Of a stretch of 64,000 nt of DNA, positions 18,492 through 26,067 are shown piece after piece. The DNA comes from Achromobacter xylosoxidans. Its GTDB lineage: Bacteria > Pseudomonadota > Gammaproteobacteria > Burkholderiales > Burkholderiaceae_B. The notes beneath the pieces are model-generated. The model was given only the letters and a program-made list of their open reading frames with translations, was not told the origin of the DNA and did not search any database. Location of the stretch: NCBI RefSeq assembly GCF_002192695.1, contig NZ_MTLG01000104.1, positions 62,001-126,000 of the forward strand, read 5' to 3'. Both the position numbers and the translations under genes were made by a program. Each line of letters begins with the position of its first letter. The stretch's first letter is position 1.

Positions 18492-19421
18492 TCAGAATTC
18501 GCCGATCTTCGGGTGGTGCAGCAGGGGTAGGCGCACGCCCCAGGGCTCCATCTGGCGGCGCACGCGCTGCACGGTTTCAACGAACAGGGGCTTTTCCAGT
18601 TCTTCGACCGTGGAGCCCAGGCCGGCTTCCCAGGTGAGCCGGTCCACTTCCATTTCGGCGCGCGAAGCCGGGTTGTCGGGCGCCAGCCATGCGCTGTGAT
18701 AGCCGTTGAGCTCGACCTTTTCCATCATGTTGATCACGGCGTTTTCCACCACCTTGATTTCGGCGGCGGACATCTGCGGAATGCGGTGGTCGAGGAAGCG
18801 CCAGCCGAACGCGCAGTGCCGGACCTCGTCGCGCATGATGCGGGCGCAGATCTGCTTGGCGACGGGGTCGCGGGTGATCTCGACCAAGTGGCGGAAGACG
18901 TCGAACGCGATTTCCTCGGCGGCGCAGACCAGCGCCGCGAGGATCGCCTCGACCGACACCTCGGGGTCCAGCGCCATCTTGCGCACGCCGTGGGTGGCGA
19001 CGGAGCCCTGGTAGGCGGCCTGGGCCGGCTGCTCCATGTAGCCGCCCAGCGCTTCGGCCATGCGGTAGCAGGCTTCGGCGTGGCGGCTTTCTTCCTGCGA
19101 ACGGATGGTGAAGAACAGCCGCAGGTCGGGTTCGCACTTGTCGTGGCAGAAGCGGATCTGCAGGGCCGGGCTTTCCGAGATGGCGCCGTATTCGCTCCAG
19201 GCGCGGCGGCTCCAGTACTGGCGGGCCGCGTAGCGTTGCTCGGGCGTGTACTGCGAGGCGTCGAACAGATGCCAGTCGATGTCGGTGCGCGGGTCCCACT
19301 GCTTGACCGTTGCCAGGTGGTAGAGGTCGCGGATCTTGGGAATCCGGGTGTCCAGGTCCAGCGGAAAGATGCTTTCCGGATCGTCCAGGATCGTACGCGG
19401 CTCGGCGCTTGCTACGTTCAT
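18492..19421 (-). CDS. Ferritin-like diiron protein with intact ligands (paralogue A)
   Basis: 309 residues, mostly helical. Candidate diiron ligands follow the classical order: Glu77 (RRAWSEYG), Glu111-x-x-His114 (EESRHAE), Glu169/170 (AAEEIAFD), Glu199-x-x-His202 (DEVRHCAFGW). This is the pattern of ferritin-like oxidases and oxygenases (R2, AurF, rubrerythrin groups); AurF's extra His is not evident. No signal peptide, so it acts in the cytosol. It follows the binding-protein gene (66-base gap) and precedes paralogue B. A role in oxygen-dependent attack on the imported substrate is plausible but unproven; it could instead be a storage-like protein. Confidence 0.75.
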   Translation of the reverse strand: MNVASAEPRTILDDPESIFPLDLDTRIPKIRDLYHLATVKQWDPRTDIDWHLFDASQYTPEQRYAARQYWSRRAWSEYGAISESPALQIRFCHDKCEPDLRLFFTIRSQEESRHAEACYRMAEALGGYMEQPAQAAYQGSVATHGVRKMALDPEVSVEAILAALVCAAEEIAFDVFRHLVEITRDPVAKQICARIMRDEVRHCAFGWRFLDHRIPQMSAAEIKVVENAVINMMEKVELNGYHSAWLAPDNPASRAEMEVDRLTWEAGLGSTVEELEKPLFVETVQRVRRQMEPWGVRLPLLHHPKIGEF

Positions 19422-19487
19422 GACTGCACTCCCTGATTTGCTGCGCCCGCGGCGCGCGTGAGTGGAGGTTGCGGAGTAGGAGCTGCT

Positions 19488-20669
19488 TTACTTGTAGTCG
19501 GCCAGCCGGAACTGCCCGTCCCGGTAGCCGAGCATGACGATGTCATCCTTATCCAGGCCCGAGTGGCGCTGGGGCGAGAAATTGAAGACCCCGCCCACGC
19601 CCTGGTAGCCGGTGATGGCGGTCAGCTGTTCGCGGGTCTTTTCCTTGTCGCCGCCGCTCTTGTCCAGGGCGGCGCGCGCCAGCATCATGGCGTCGTAGGT
19701 TTGGGCCACGAACTGGTTGGGCTTGCGCTTGTAGCGGGCCTCGAAGCGCTTGCTGAGGTCCACGATGCGGGTCTTGATGGGATCGGCGTCGGGCAGGTCC
19801 TGGCCCACCGGGAATTTGACGCTGACCAGCAGCAGGTCCTTGACCGAGTCGCCCGCCAGCTTCATGTAGCGCTGGTCGACGAAGCCATAGCTGTGCACCA
19901 GCGTCAGCTTGTCCAGGCCCAGCTGCTGCGCCTGCTTGATGAACACCACGCCGGCCGGGGTGACGGTCCAGCAGATGATGGCCTGCACCGACGCGTTCTT
20001 GATGCGCGTGAGCTGCGGCGTCAGGTCGGTGTCGGCGGGGTTGAAGGATTCATACGTGATGTCGATGCCGCGCTTGGCGGCAAGCCGCTTCATCTGTTCG
20101 ACGGCGCTCTGGCCGAAGCCGCTGTTGTCGGCCAGCAGGGCGGCGCGCTTGATGCCCTTCTTGTCGAAGTAATCCAGCACCCGGTCGATCACCTGGTCGT
20201 CGTCCACGGTGCTCTTGAATACATACTTGCGTTCCGCCACCGGCATCACGATCTGCATCGAGCCTTCGGTGGAAATGAAGGGCGTGGCGGCCTTGTCCAC
20301 CATCGGCACCATGGCCATGGCGATGCCGCTCATGTTGCCGCCGCCGACGATGATGTCCACCTTGTCCTGGGACAGCAGCCGCTTGGTGGCGTTGATCGCC
20401 TTGGCGGTCTGGCTTTCGGCGTCGTAGAACACCCATTCGACCTTCTTGCCGCCGATGCCGCCGGCGGCGTTGATGTCGTCGATGGCCATTTCCATGCCGG
20501 CCTTCATGTCTTCGCCCAGAAAGGCGGCGGGACCGGTCACGGACAGGATGGATCCTATCCGCACCGCATCCTGCGCGCTGGCGGCGTGCATGCCCAGCAT
20601 CAGCGCGGCGGCCGGCAGCGCAATGGCCGCGCGCCGCGAGAACTCCAGAAACGTCTTTATGCAAGTCAT
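19488..20669 (-). CDS. ABC transporter substrate-binding protein (LivK-like)
   Basis: 393-residue periplasmic binding protein. Signal peptide MTCIKTFLEFSRRAAIALPA to about residue 33 (ASAQ), then VRIGSILSVTGPAAFLGEDM, AGGIGGKKVEWVFYDAES and the type I binding-protein fold with VDIIVGGGNMSGIA. The start chosen is the ATG at 20669 behind GGAGT; a longer frame exists but adds no signal. It delivers the substrate to the LivHMGF-like permease encoded downstream. The substrate is unknown; this branch binds aromatic acids, amides and other carboxylates as often as amino acids. Confidence 0.9.
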   Translation of the reverse strand: MTCIKTFLEFSRRAAIALPAAALMLGMHAASAQDAVRIGSILSVTGPAAFLGEDMKAGMEMAIDDINAAGGIGGKKVEWVFYDAESQTAKAINATKRLLSQDKVDIIVGGGNMSGIAMAMVPMVDKAATPFISTEGSMQIVMPVAERKYVFKSTVDDDQVIDRVLDYFDKKGIKRAALLADNSGFGQSAVEQMKRLAAKRGIDITYESFNPADTDLTPQLTRIKNASVQAIICWTVTPAGVVFIKQAQQLGLDKLTLVHSYGFVDQRYMKLAGDSVKDLLLVSVKFPVGQDLPDADPIKTRIVDLSKRFEARYKRKPNQFVAQTYDAMMLARAALDKSGGDKEKTREQLTAITGYQGVGGVFNFSPQRHSGLDKDDIVMLGYRDGQFRLADYK

Positions 20670-20742
20670 GGTGCTACTCCTGTGCCTGATGCGGGATTTA
20701 AGGGGTGCAGCAACTTCCACGAACAGCGAAAACGCAAGCGCG

Positions 20743-21588
20743 CTAGTTCTCCGCCGCGCCCGGGGGATTGCGGAACTCGAGCGAGTCAGACACCTGGTCC
20801 GTCTTGCCTGCGCCGTTCTGCAACGGCACGCGCACCGAGTACCGGACCTGATCCGCGCGATAGTGGGAAAAACCGGACATGACCGGCTGGTCCTGCTTGT
20901 CGAAATAAACCAGGTGCCGTGTCAGGATGGGATCTCCGGGCAGCAGGCTGAGGTAGTCGGCATGCTCGGCCTGCACCGCGCCGCCCTCGATCTTGAGATT
21001 GCCGTAGGCCAGTTCGACCTGGCGGCCGATCAACTCCAGCAGGGAGCCTGCCTCGACCTGGCTGGCGTCGATGCGGGGGATGCGGTCGACGCGCACATAG
21101 CGGTAGTCGATCGAAATCGGCACCAGCTGGACCGTGCGCAGGCGCAGGATGCTCCAGACCGGCGTGCCCGGCGCCACGTCCAGCTGGCGCGCCACCGCGG
21201 CGGTGGCGGGTTCCTGGGCACAGTGCAGCACGCGCAGGCTCAGCGGGCGGCCGTGGGCGGACCACTGGTCGATGAAGTCCATGGCGGGGCTGAACTGCTC
21301 GTCGATCTTGGGGGCGCAGACGAAGGTGCCGGACCCTCGGACCCGCCGCAGATAGCCTTCGTCCACCAGTTCCTGGATGGCCTGGCGCACCGTCATGCGG
21401 CTGACGTCGAATTGTTCGCTCAGTTCGTGGTCGGTATGAAAGCGGTCGCTTTCCTGCTGCCAGTTCAGGATCATCATCAGCACGCGCCGCTTGATCTGCA
21501 CATAGAGCGGCAGAGGGGAGTCGCGGTCCAGCGCCACGGGGCTGCTGGAGGCGGGGGACTCGTTGCGGACGTTCGTAAGAGTGGACAT
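20743..21588 (-). CDS. GntR-family regulator, HutC subfamily
   Basis: 281 residues. Winged-helix DNA-binding domain at about 25-98 (LPLYVQIKRRVL, SEQFDVSRMTVRQAIQELVDEGYLRRVRGSGTFV) and a UTRA ligand-binding domain (about 105-265: PMDFIDQW, LDVAPGTPVWSILRLR, YLSLLPGDPILTRHLVYF). The gene heads the minus-strand cluster, 73 bases before the binding-protein gene. It faces the divergent orphan/acyl-CoA synthetase genes across an intergenic region with a perfect GTCTAG-type palindrome, so it likely represses both directions. The effector is probably a pathway acid or its CoA ester. Confidence 0.9.
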   Translation of the reverse strand: MSTLTNVRNESPASSSPVALDRDSPLPLYVQIKRRVLMMILNWQQESDRFHTDHELSEQFDVSRMTVRQAIQELVDEGYLRRVRGSGTFVCAPKIDEQFSPAMDFIDQWSAHGRPLSLRVLHCAQEPATAAVARQLDVAPGTPVWSILRLRTVQLVPISIDYRYVRVDRIPRIDASQVEAGSLLELIGRQVELAYGNLKIEGGAVQAEHADYLSLLPGDPILTRHLVYFDKQDQPVMSGFSHYRADQVRYSVRVPLQNGAGKTDQVSDSLEFRNPPGAAEN

Positions 21589-21630
21589 GACAGCTGGATT
21601 CCGGAATATGTATATAGGATTTGTATATTT

Positions 21631-21646
21631 GTCTAGTTAACTAGAC
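21631..21646. promoter_or_regulatory. 16-base palindromic operator GTCTAGTTAACTAGAC
   Basis: Perfect palindrome in an AT-rich island (about 21605-21665) between two divergent genes. GTCTAG/CTAGAC half-sites are the type bound by HutC-subfamily GntR regulators (DasR and NagR-like sites share the GTCTAGAC core). It lies 43 bases from each start codon: the regulator ATG at 21588 and the orphan ATG at 21690. Overlapping divergent promoters are likely (for example TTGTATATT and TATGATAT next to it). Confidence 0.65.
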
Positions 21647-21689
21647 TTTATGATATATTGATTTCGAAAGTCAAGTACGGATTAGCGAT

Positions 21690-22979
21690 ATGAATATTTC
21701 TACGCTCGACCTTGCGCTGGCGCTTGCGCCCCACAGCCTGGATGCCGTTCTGTCCTTTGATCAGCCCGCCTCGCTGGACCGGGCTGACGTGCTCATATGG
21801 AATCCCGCCGGCCTGTACCCGGTGCTGGAGGCCGCCTGCGAACGCGCCGATCCGCCGGTGCTGGGCGTGGGCGCGTCGGAATGGCTGCTGGCCACCAGCC
21901 GCCACTGGCGCGAGCAATTCAAACGCCTGCTGGGCGCGGGCGGCACGCTGGTCGTCCTGGTTCCCGCGCCGCGCACGGTGGGCGTGCACACCCTGCAAGA
22001 CATTCTTCCCTACGACTGGTCCGATCCGCTCTGGCCGCGGACGGTGCGCAGCCAGCCGATCGATGGCGATGCGCTGCCGCGCCAGGCGGGCGAGCCTTTC
22101 CGCACGCTCTTCACCGAAGCCGCGCGCTGTTTCCAACCCTGCGCGACGCTGGCCGCGGCGCCGGGCGCGGGCATACTCGAGGACGGCGTGGGCATGACCT
22201 TGGCGAGCTACGCCAGCGAGCCGCCGGGCCGCCTGCTGCTGCTCCCGGCGCTGGCGCCGGACCTGGCGCAGGACGAGGCGGGCGCGGCGCTGTTCCTGCG
22301 GGAGTTGCGCCGCTGCATCGAGCGCCTGGGCCAACGCAGCGGCGTGCGCCTGGCGGGGTGGCTGGACCTGCAGCGCGGTCCGGCAGACGAGCAATTGCAC
22401 GCCCGCCGCGCGCAGTGCCTGCGCGAGCGCCATGCGCTGGATCTGGAGCTGCAGGAACTGGATCGCGCCATGGCCGAGCGGGACTTCTTCAAGCAGCTGC
22501 TTGCCGGCGAAGGTCTGGGAGCGGGGCTGGCGGCCGCGGAAGTCTTCCGCCGCAAGAGCGTGCCGGTTCATGCCGACTGGGTCGAGAAAGACCTGCACAT
22601 CGTCGAACTCGACCAGCGCAACCTGCTGCTCAAGGTGCGTCTGGCGGACGAGCCGCTGGACGCCGCGGCGCTGCGCCGGCTGGACGAGGCCCGCTTGCGG
22701 GTGGCGGATTATTTTTCCCGGCCCACGTCCATCCTGGTCGCGGACTGCGCCGACAACGCCTTGCCGCCGTCCGCGCGCGCGCCGCGCCGGCATGCCGTGC
22801 TGGAAGGCCTGGACGATGCCTATGTGCTGAACGGACTGCACCTGTACGGCTGGCATCTGCAAACTTCCGGCGACAGTCCCGACCGCCTGCTGCAGCGCTT
22901 GATGCAGGCGGACGCGGACTTGAGCGATTCCCTGCTGCGCGCGACGCTGCGCGGCCTGTCCCCGCTAGCCGGCGCCTGA
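21690..22979 (+). CDS. Conserved-looking protein of unknown function (429 aa)
   Basis: I do not recognise this gene. The 429-residue product has no signal peptide or membrane segment. The N-terminal third looks like an alpha/beta domain (DLALALAPHSLDAVLSF, RADVLIWNPAGLYPVLEAAC, GGTLVVLVPAPRT). A charged helical stretch around 225-270 (ERHALDLELQELDRAMAERDF) may be a coiled coil. A second alpha/beta-like part follows (DLHIVELDQRNLLLKVRL, ADYFSRPTSILVADCA). It is read divergently from the HutC-type regulator, with the operator palindrome in front, and 36 bases before an acyl-CoA synthetase, so it belongs to the same regulon. Codon use is like its neighbours, so it is a real gene. Confidence 0.7.
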   Translation: MNISTLDLALALAPHSLDAVLSFDQPASLDRADVLIWNPAGLYPVLEAACERADPPVLGVGASEWLLATSRHWREQFKRLLGAGGTLVVLVPAPRTVGVHTLQDILPYDWSDPLWPRTVRSQPIDGDALPRQAGEPFRTLFTEAARCFQPCATLAAAPGAGILEDGVGMTLASYASEPPGRLLLLPALAPDLAQDEAGAALFLRELRRCIERLGQRSGVRLAGWLDLQRGPADEQLHARRAQCLRERHALDLELQELDRAMAERDFFKQLLAGEGLGAGLAAAEVFRRKSVPVHADWVEKDLHIVELDQRNLLLKVRLADEPLDAAALRRLDEARLRVADYFSRPTSILVADCADNALPPSARAPRRHAVLEGLDDAYVLNGLHLYGWHLQTSGDSPDRLLQRLMQADADLSDSLLRATLRGLSPLAGA

Positions 22980-23015
22980 AGGGCGCGGTGAGCGTTTCGC
23001 TTCTGTGAGACTCCG

Positions 23016-24653
23016 ATGCCCGCCGACACTCCCGACCATCACGCGCAGGATATCGAACGCAACAGCGCCAATTATCTGGCGCTTTCGCCGCTGACGTTCA
23101 TCGAGCGCGCGGCGAAGGTCTATCCGGAACGCACCGCCATCGTTCACGGCGCGCTGCGCCAGAGCTGGCGCGAAACCTACGCGCGCTGCCGCCGGCTGGC
23201 CAGCGGGCTGGCGCGCCTGGGCGTGCGGCCTGGCGATACGGTGGCCGTGATGGCGCCCAACATCCCGGCCTTGTACGAGGCCCACTTCGGCGTCGCCATG
23301 GCGGGCGCGGTGCTCAATGCCCTGAATACCCGGCTGGACGCGGAAACGCTGTCCTTCATCCTGGAGCACGGCGCGGCGGTGGTGTTGTTGACGGACCGCG
23401 AGTACGCGCCCGTCATGGCGCAGGCGCTGGCCCAGACCCGCAGGCGGATCCGGGTGGTGGATATCGACGATCCCGAATACGGCGGGCCCGGCGAGCTGAT
23501 CGGGGAAATGAACTACGAAGCGCTGCTGGCATCGGGCGATGCGGCGGCCGGGTTCCCCTGGCCGGCGGACGAATGGCAATCGCTGTGCCTGAACTACACC
23601 TCCGGCACCACCGGCCGCCCCAAGGGTGTGCTGTACCACCATCGCGGCGCCTATCTGAACGCGATGGGCAACGCCCTGGCCTGCGACATGCGCCAGCATG
23701 CCGTGTACCTCTGGACCTTGCCGATGTTCCACTGCAATGGCTGGAGCTTTCCCTGGGCCATCGCGCTGCTGGCGGGAACCAATGTCTGCCTGCGGCGGGT
23801 CGAGGCCGGCGCCATCTTCGACGCCATCCAGGCGCATGGGGTCGATTATTTCTGCGCCGCGCCGGTGGTGCTCGGCATGCTGATCAACAGTCCGCCAGCG
23901 ATCAAGCGGCGTGCGGTCCGGCCGGTGCAGGTGCTCACTGGCGGTTCTCCGCCTCCGGCCGCCGTCATCGCGGCGATGGACGAACTGGGCATAGACGTCA
24001 CGCATCTGTACGGCCTGACGGAGAGCTACGGTCCGTCGATCAGTTGCGCCTGGCACGAGGCCTGGAGCGATTTGCCGTTGGATGAACAGGCTGCGCTCAA
24101 GGCCCGCATCGGCGTGCGCAAGCACACGATGGAACAGGTCCGCGTGCTGGATCCCGCCACCCTGGAGCCCGTGCCCCCGGACGGCGCCACCGTGGGCGAA
24201 ATCATGATGCGCGGCAACACGCTCATGAAGGGCTACCTGAAGAATCCGCAAGCCACGGCCGAGGCCTTCGCCGGCGGCTGGTTTCACACCGGCGATCTGG
24301 GCGTGGTGCATCCCGACGGCTACATGCAGATCAAGGATCGCGCCAAGGACATCGTCATTTCCGGCGGCGAGAACATCTCGACGGTCGAGGTCGAGGATGC
24401 CTTGTACGCGCATCCCGCCGTGCTGGAAGCGGCGGTGGTGGCGCGGCCGGATGCCAAGTGGGGCGAGACGCCTTGCGCCTTCGTCACGCTGAAGGACGGC
24501 TGCGCCGCGACCGCGGAGGAACTGGCCAGCTTCTGCCGGGGCCGCCTGGCGGGCTTCAAGGTGCCGCGCACCTTTGTGTTCGGCCCCTTGCCCAAGACCG
24601 CCACGGGCAAGATCCAGAAGTACCTGCTGCGTGTACAGGCGCGGCAGCTGTGA
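23016..24653 (+). CDS. AMP-forming acyl-CoA synthetase
   Basis: 545 residues of the adenylate-forming family: P-loop YTSGTTGRPKGV at 194-205, YGLTESYGP, the hinge and C-terminal motifs FHTGDLGVVHPDGYMQIKDRAKD and SGGENISTVEVED, and the catalytic Lys532 in KTATGKIQK. It activates a carboxylic acid to its CoA thioester. Similar enzymes act on medium-chain, methylthio- or aryl-substituted acids; the substrate cannot be read from sequence. It shares the divergent promoter region of the catabolic cluster. In a levulinate-like pathway it would fill the LvaE position (inference). Confidence 0.92.
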   Translation: MPADTPDHHAQDIERNSANYLALSPLTFIERAAKVYPERTAIVHGALRQSWRETYARCRRLASGLARLGVRPGDTVAVMAPNIPALYEAHFGVAMAGAVLNALNTRLDAETLSFILEHGAAVVLLTDREYAPVMAQALAQTRRRIRVVDIDDPEYGGPGELIGEMNYEALLASGDAAAGFPWPADEWQSLCLNYTSGTTGRPKGVLYHHRGAYLNAMGNALACDMRQHAVYLWTLPMFHCNGWSFPWAIALLAGTNVCLRRVEAGAIFDAIQAHGVDYFCAAPVVLGMLINSPPAIKRRAVRPVQVLTGGSPPPAAVIAAMDELGIDVTHLYGLTESYGPSISCAWHEAWSDLPLDEQAALKARIGVRKHTMEQVRVLDPATLEPVPPDGATVGEIMMRGNTLMKGYLKNPQATAEAFAGGWFHTGDLGVVHPDGYMQIKDRAKDIVISGGENISTVEVEDALYAHPAVLEAAVVARPDAKWGETPCAFVTLKDGCAATAEELASFCRGRLAGFKVPRTFVFGPLPKTATGKIQKYLLRVQARQL

Positions 24654-24675
24654 GTCCGCCGCCGCCGGCGCGGCC

Positions 24676-26067
24676 CTAGGCGCGCGGCAGCAGATCCAGC
24701 GCCTGCGCGTCGAAGCGCCGCAGGTTCGGGAACACCAGCCCCAGATCGTCGCGGCTGGCGCCGAACCAGCCGCCCAGGGACGCGCCGAGCTGGTCCACGG
24801 CCAGGGTCGGCAAGAGGCGGCCGTTGTCGACGAAGCCGGGGCCGTCCAGGGCGATTTCGGGATGGCTGCCGTAGTAGCGGCCGCCCTTGACGGCGCCGCC
24901 CAGCACGAAGTGATGCGAGCCCCAGCCATGGTCGGAGCCATTGCCGTTGGAGCCCAGGGTGCGGCCGAATTCGGATGCCGTGAACGTGGTCACCTGGTCC
25001 GCCACGCCGATCGCCGACAGCGCCTGCTGGAACGTGGCCAGGGCCTGGCCCAGTTCCTTGAGCAGGGCGGGGTGGGTGTCGTTCAATCCGGCGTGGTTGT
25101 CATAGCCGTTCTGGGATACGAAGAAGACCTGGCGGCGCGCGCCCAGCGCCTGGCGCGCCGCGATGATGCGGGCGACGATCTTCAACTGCTGCGCCAGGGG
25201 TGACGAGAAATCACCTGGAACCGCCACGTCCGCGAGGGCTGCGCGCAGGCGCGCATCGGCGTCGATGGACTGCGCGGCGATGCGCGACATCTCGCGCTCC
25301 ATCAGGTGCTCGCGCGGTTGCGTGATCAACTGGCGCAGCAAGGCCGTGCAGGCGCTGGAGCCATACATGTCGCGGGTCAACAGGTCCATCTGCGTGGAAC
25401 CATGGATGCCCACGCGGTAGCCGGCGATCTTGCGTCCGGCCAGCAGCACGCTGCTGCCGCCTGCGGTGATGCCCGTGAAGGTGCGTTGCGCGTTGGCATC
25501 CGCGTACAGGTCCGTCAGCCTTCCGGCCCAGCCCGATGCCGCGCCTTCCGGCGCCAGTGCCTGCCAGTACGACTGCTGGTCGTTATGCGAGAACAGCTTG
25601 GGCGGCAGGGGCACGCGCGCGCCGATGTATTCCTGCTTGGACGTGGGCACCACCAGGGGGCCTATGTTCAGCAGCACCGCCATGTCGCCGCTTTCGTACA
25701 AGGGCTTGAGCGGCGCCAGCGACGGCGCCAGCGCGAACTGGGCGCCGCCGGCAGCGGGTTCCTTGCCGCGCAGCGCCGTGGCCTGCAGCGCGTTGCGCGG
25801 CAGGGCGATATCGGTGCGCGCCTGGGCATAGGCCTTGTAGGCGGCCATGTCGTAAGGCACCAGCGAGTTGTAGGGGTCGTTGCCGCCGTACAGGAACACG
25901 CAGACCAGCGCCTTGTAGGAGGAGGCCGGCGCCGATTGTGCCGCGGCCGCGCCCAGGGCCGCCAGGTTCAGCGCCAGCGGCGCGGCGGCCCCGGTGGCGC
26001 CGAGCGCGCAGGCGCGCAGCAGGAATTCGCGGCGGCTGGTTTGCGCGGCGTGGCGGGAAGTCTTCAT
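24676..26067 (-). CDS. DUF1501 (sulfatase-like) Tat-exported protein
   Basis: 463 residues. N-terminal twin-arginine signal TSRREFLLRACALGATG, cleaved after about residue 45, then ALVCVFLYGGNDPYNSLVPYD and the DUF1501 core with TFTASEFGRTLGSNGNGSDHGWGSHHFVLGGAVKGG, which resembles the metal-binding part of alkaline-phosphatase/sulfatase folds. Function unproven. Its ATG overlaps the stop of the DUF1800 gene (ATGA). DUF1501 and DUF1800 genes are regularly paired in bacteria, suggesting a two-component exported or surface system. Convergent with the acyl-CoA synthetase gene. Confidence 0.88.
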   Translation of the reverse strand: MKTSRHAAQTSRREFLLRACALGATGAAAPLALNLAALGAAAAQSAPASSYKALVCVFLYGGNDPYNSLVPYDMAAYKAYAQARTDIALPRNALQATALRGKEPAAGGAQFALAPSLAPLKPLYESGDMAVLLNIGPLVVPTSKQEYIGARVPLPPKLFSHNDQQSYWQALAPEGAASGWAGRLTDLYADANAQRTFTGITAGGSSVLLAGRKIAGYRVGIHGSTQMDLLTRDMYGSSACTALLRQLITQPREHLMEREMSRIAAQSIDADARLRAALADVAVPGDFSSPLAQQLKIVARIIAARQALGARRQVFFVSQNGYDNHAGLNDTHPALLKELGQALATFQQALSAIGVADQVTTFTASEFGRTLGSNGNGSDHGWGSHHFVLGGAVKGGRYYGSHPEIALDGPGFVDNGRLLPTLAVDQLGASLGGWFGASRDDLGLVFPNLRRFDAQALDLLPRA

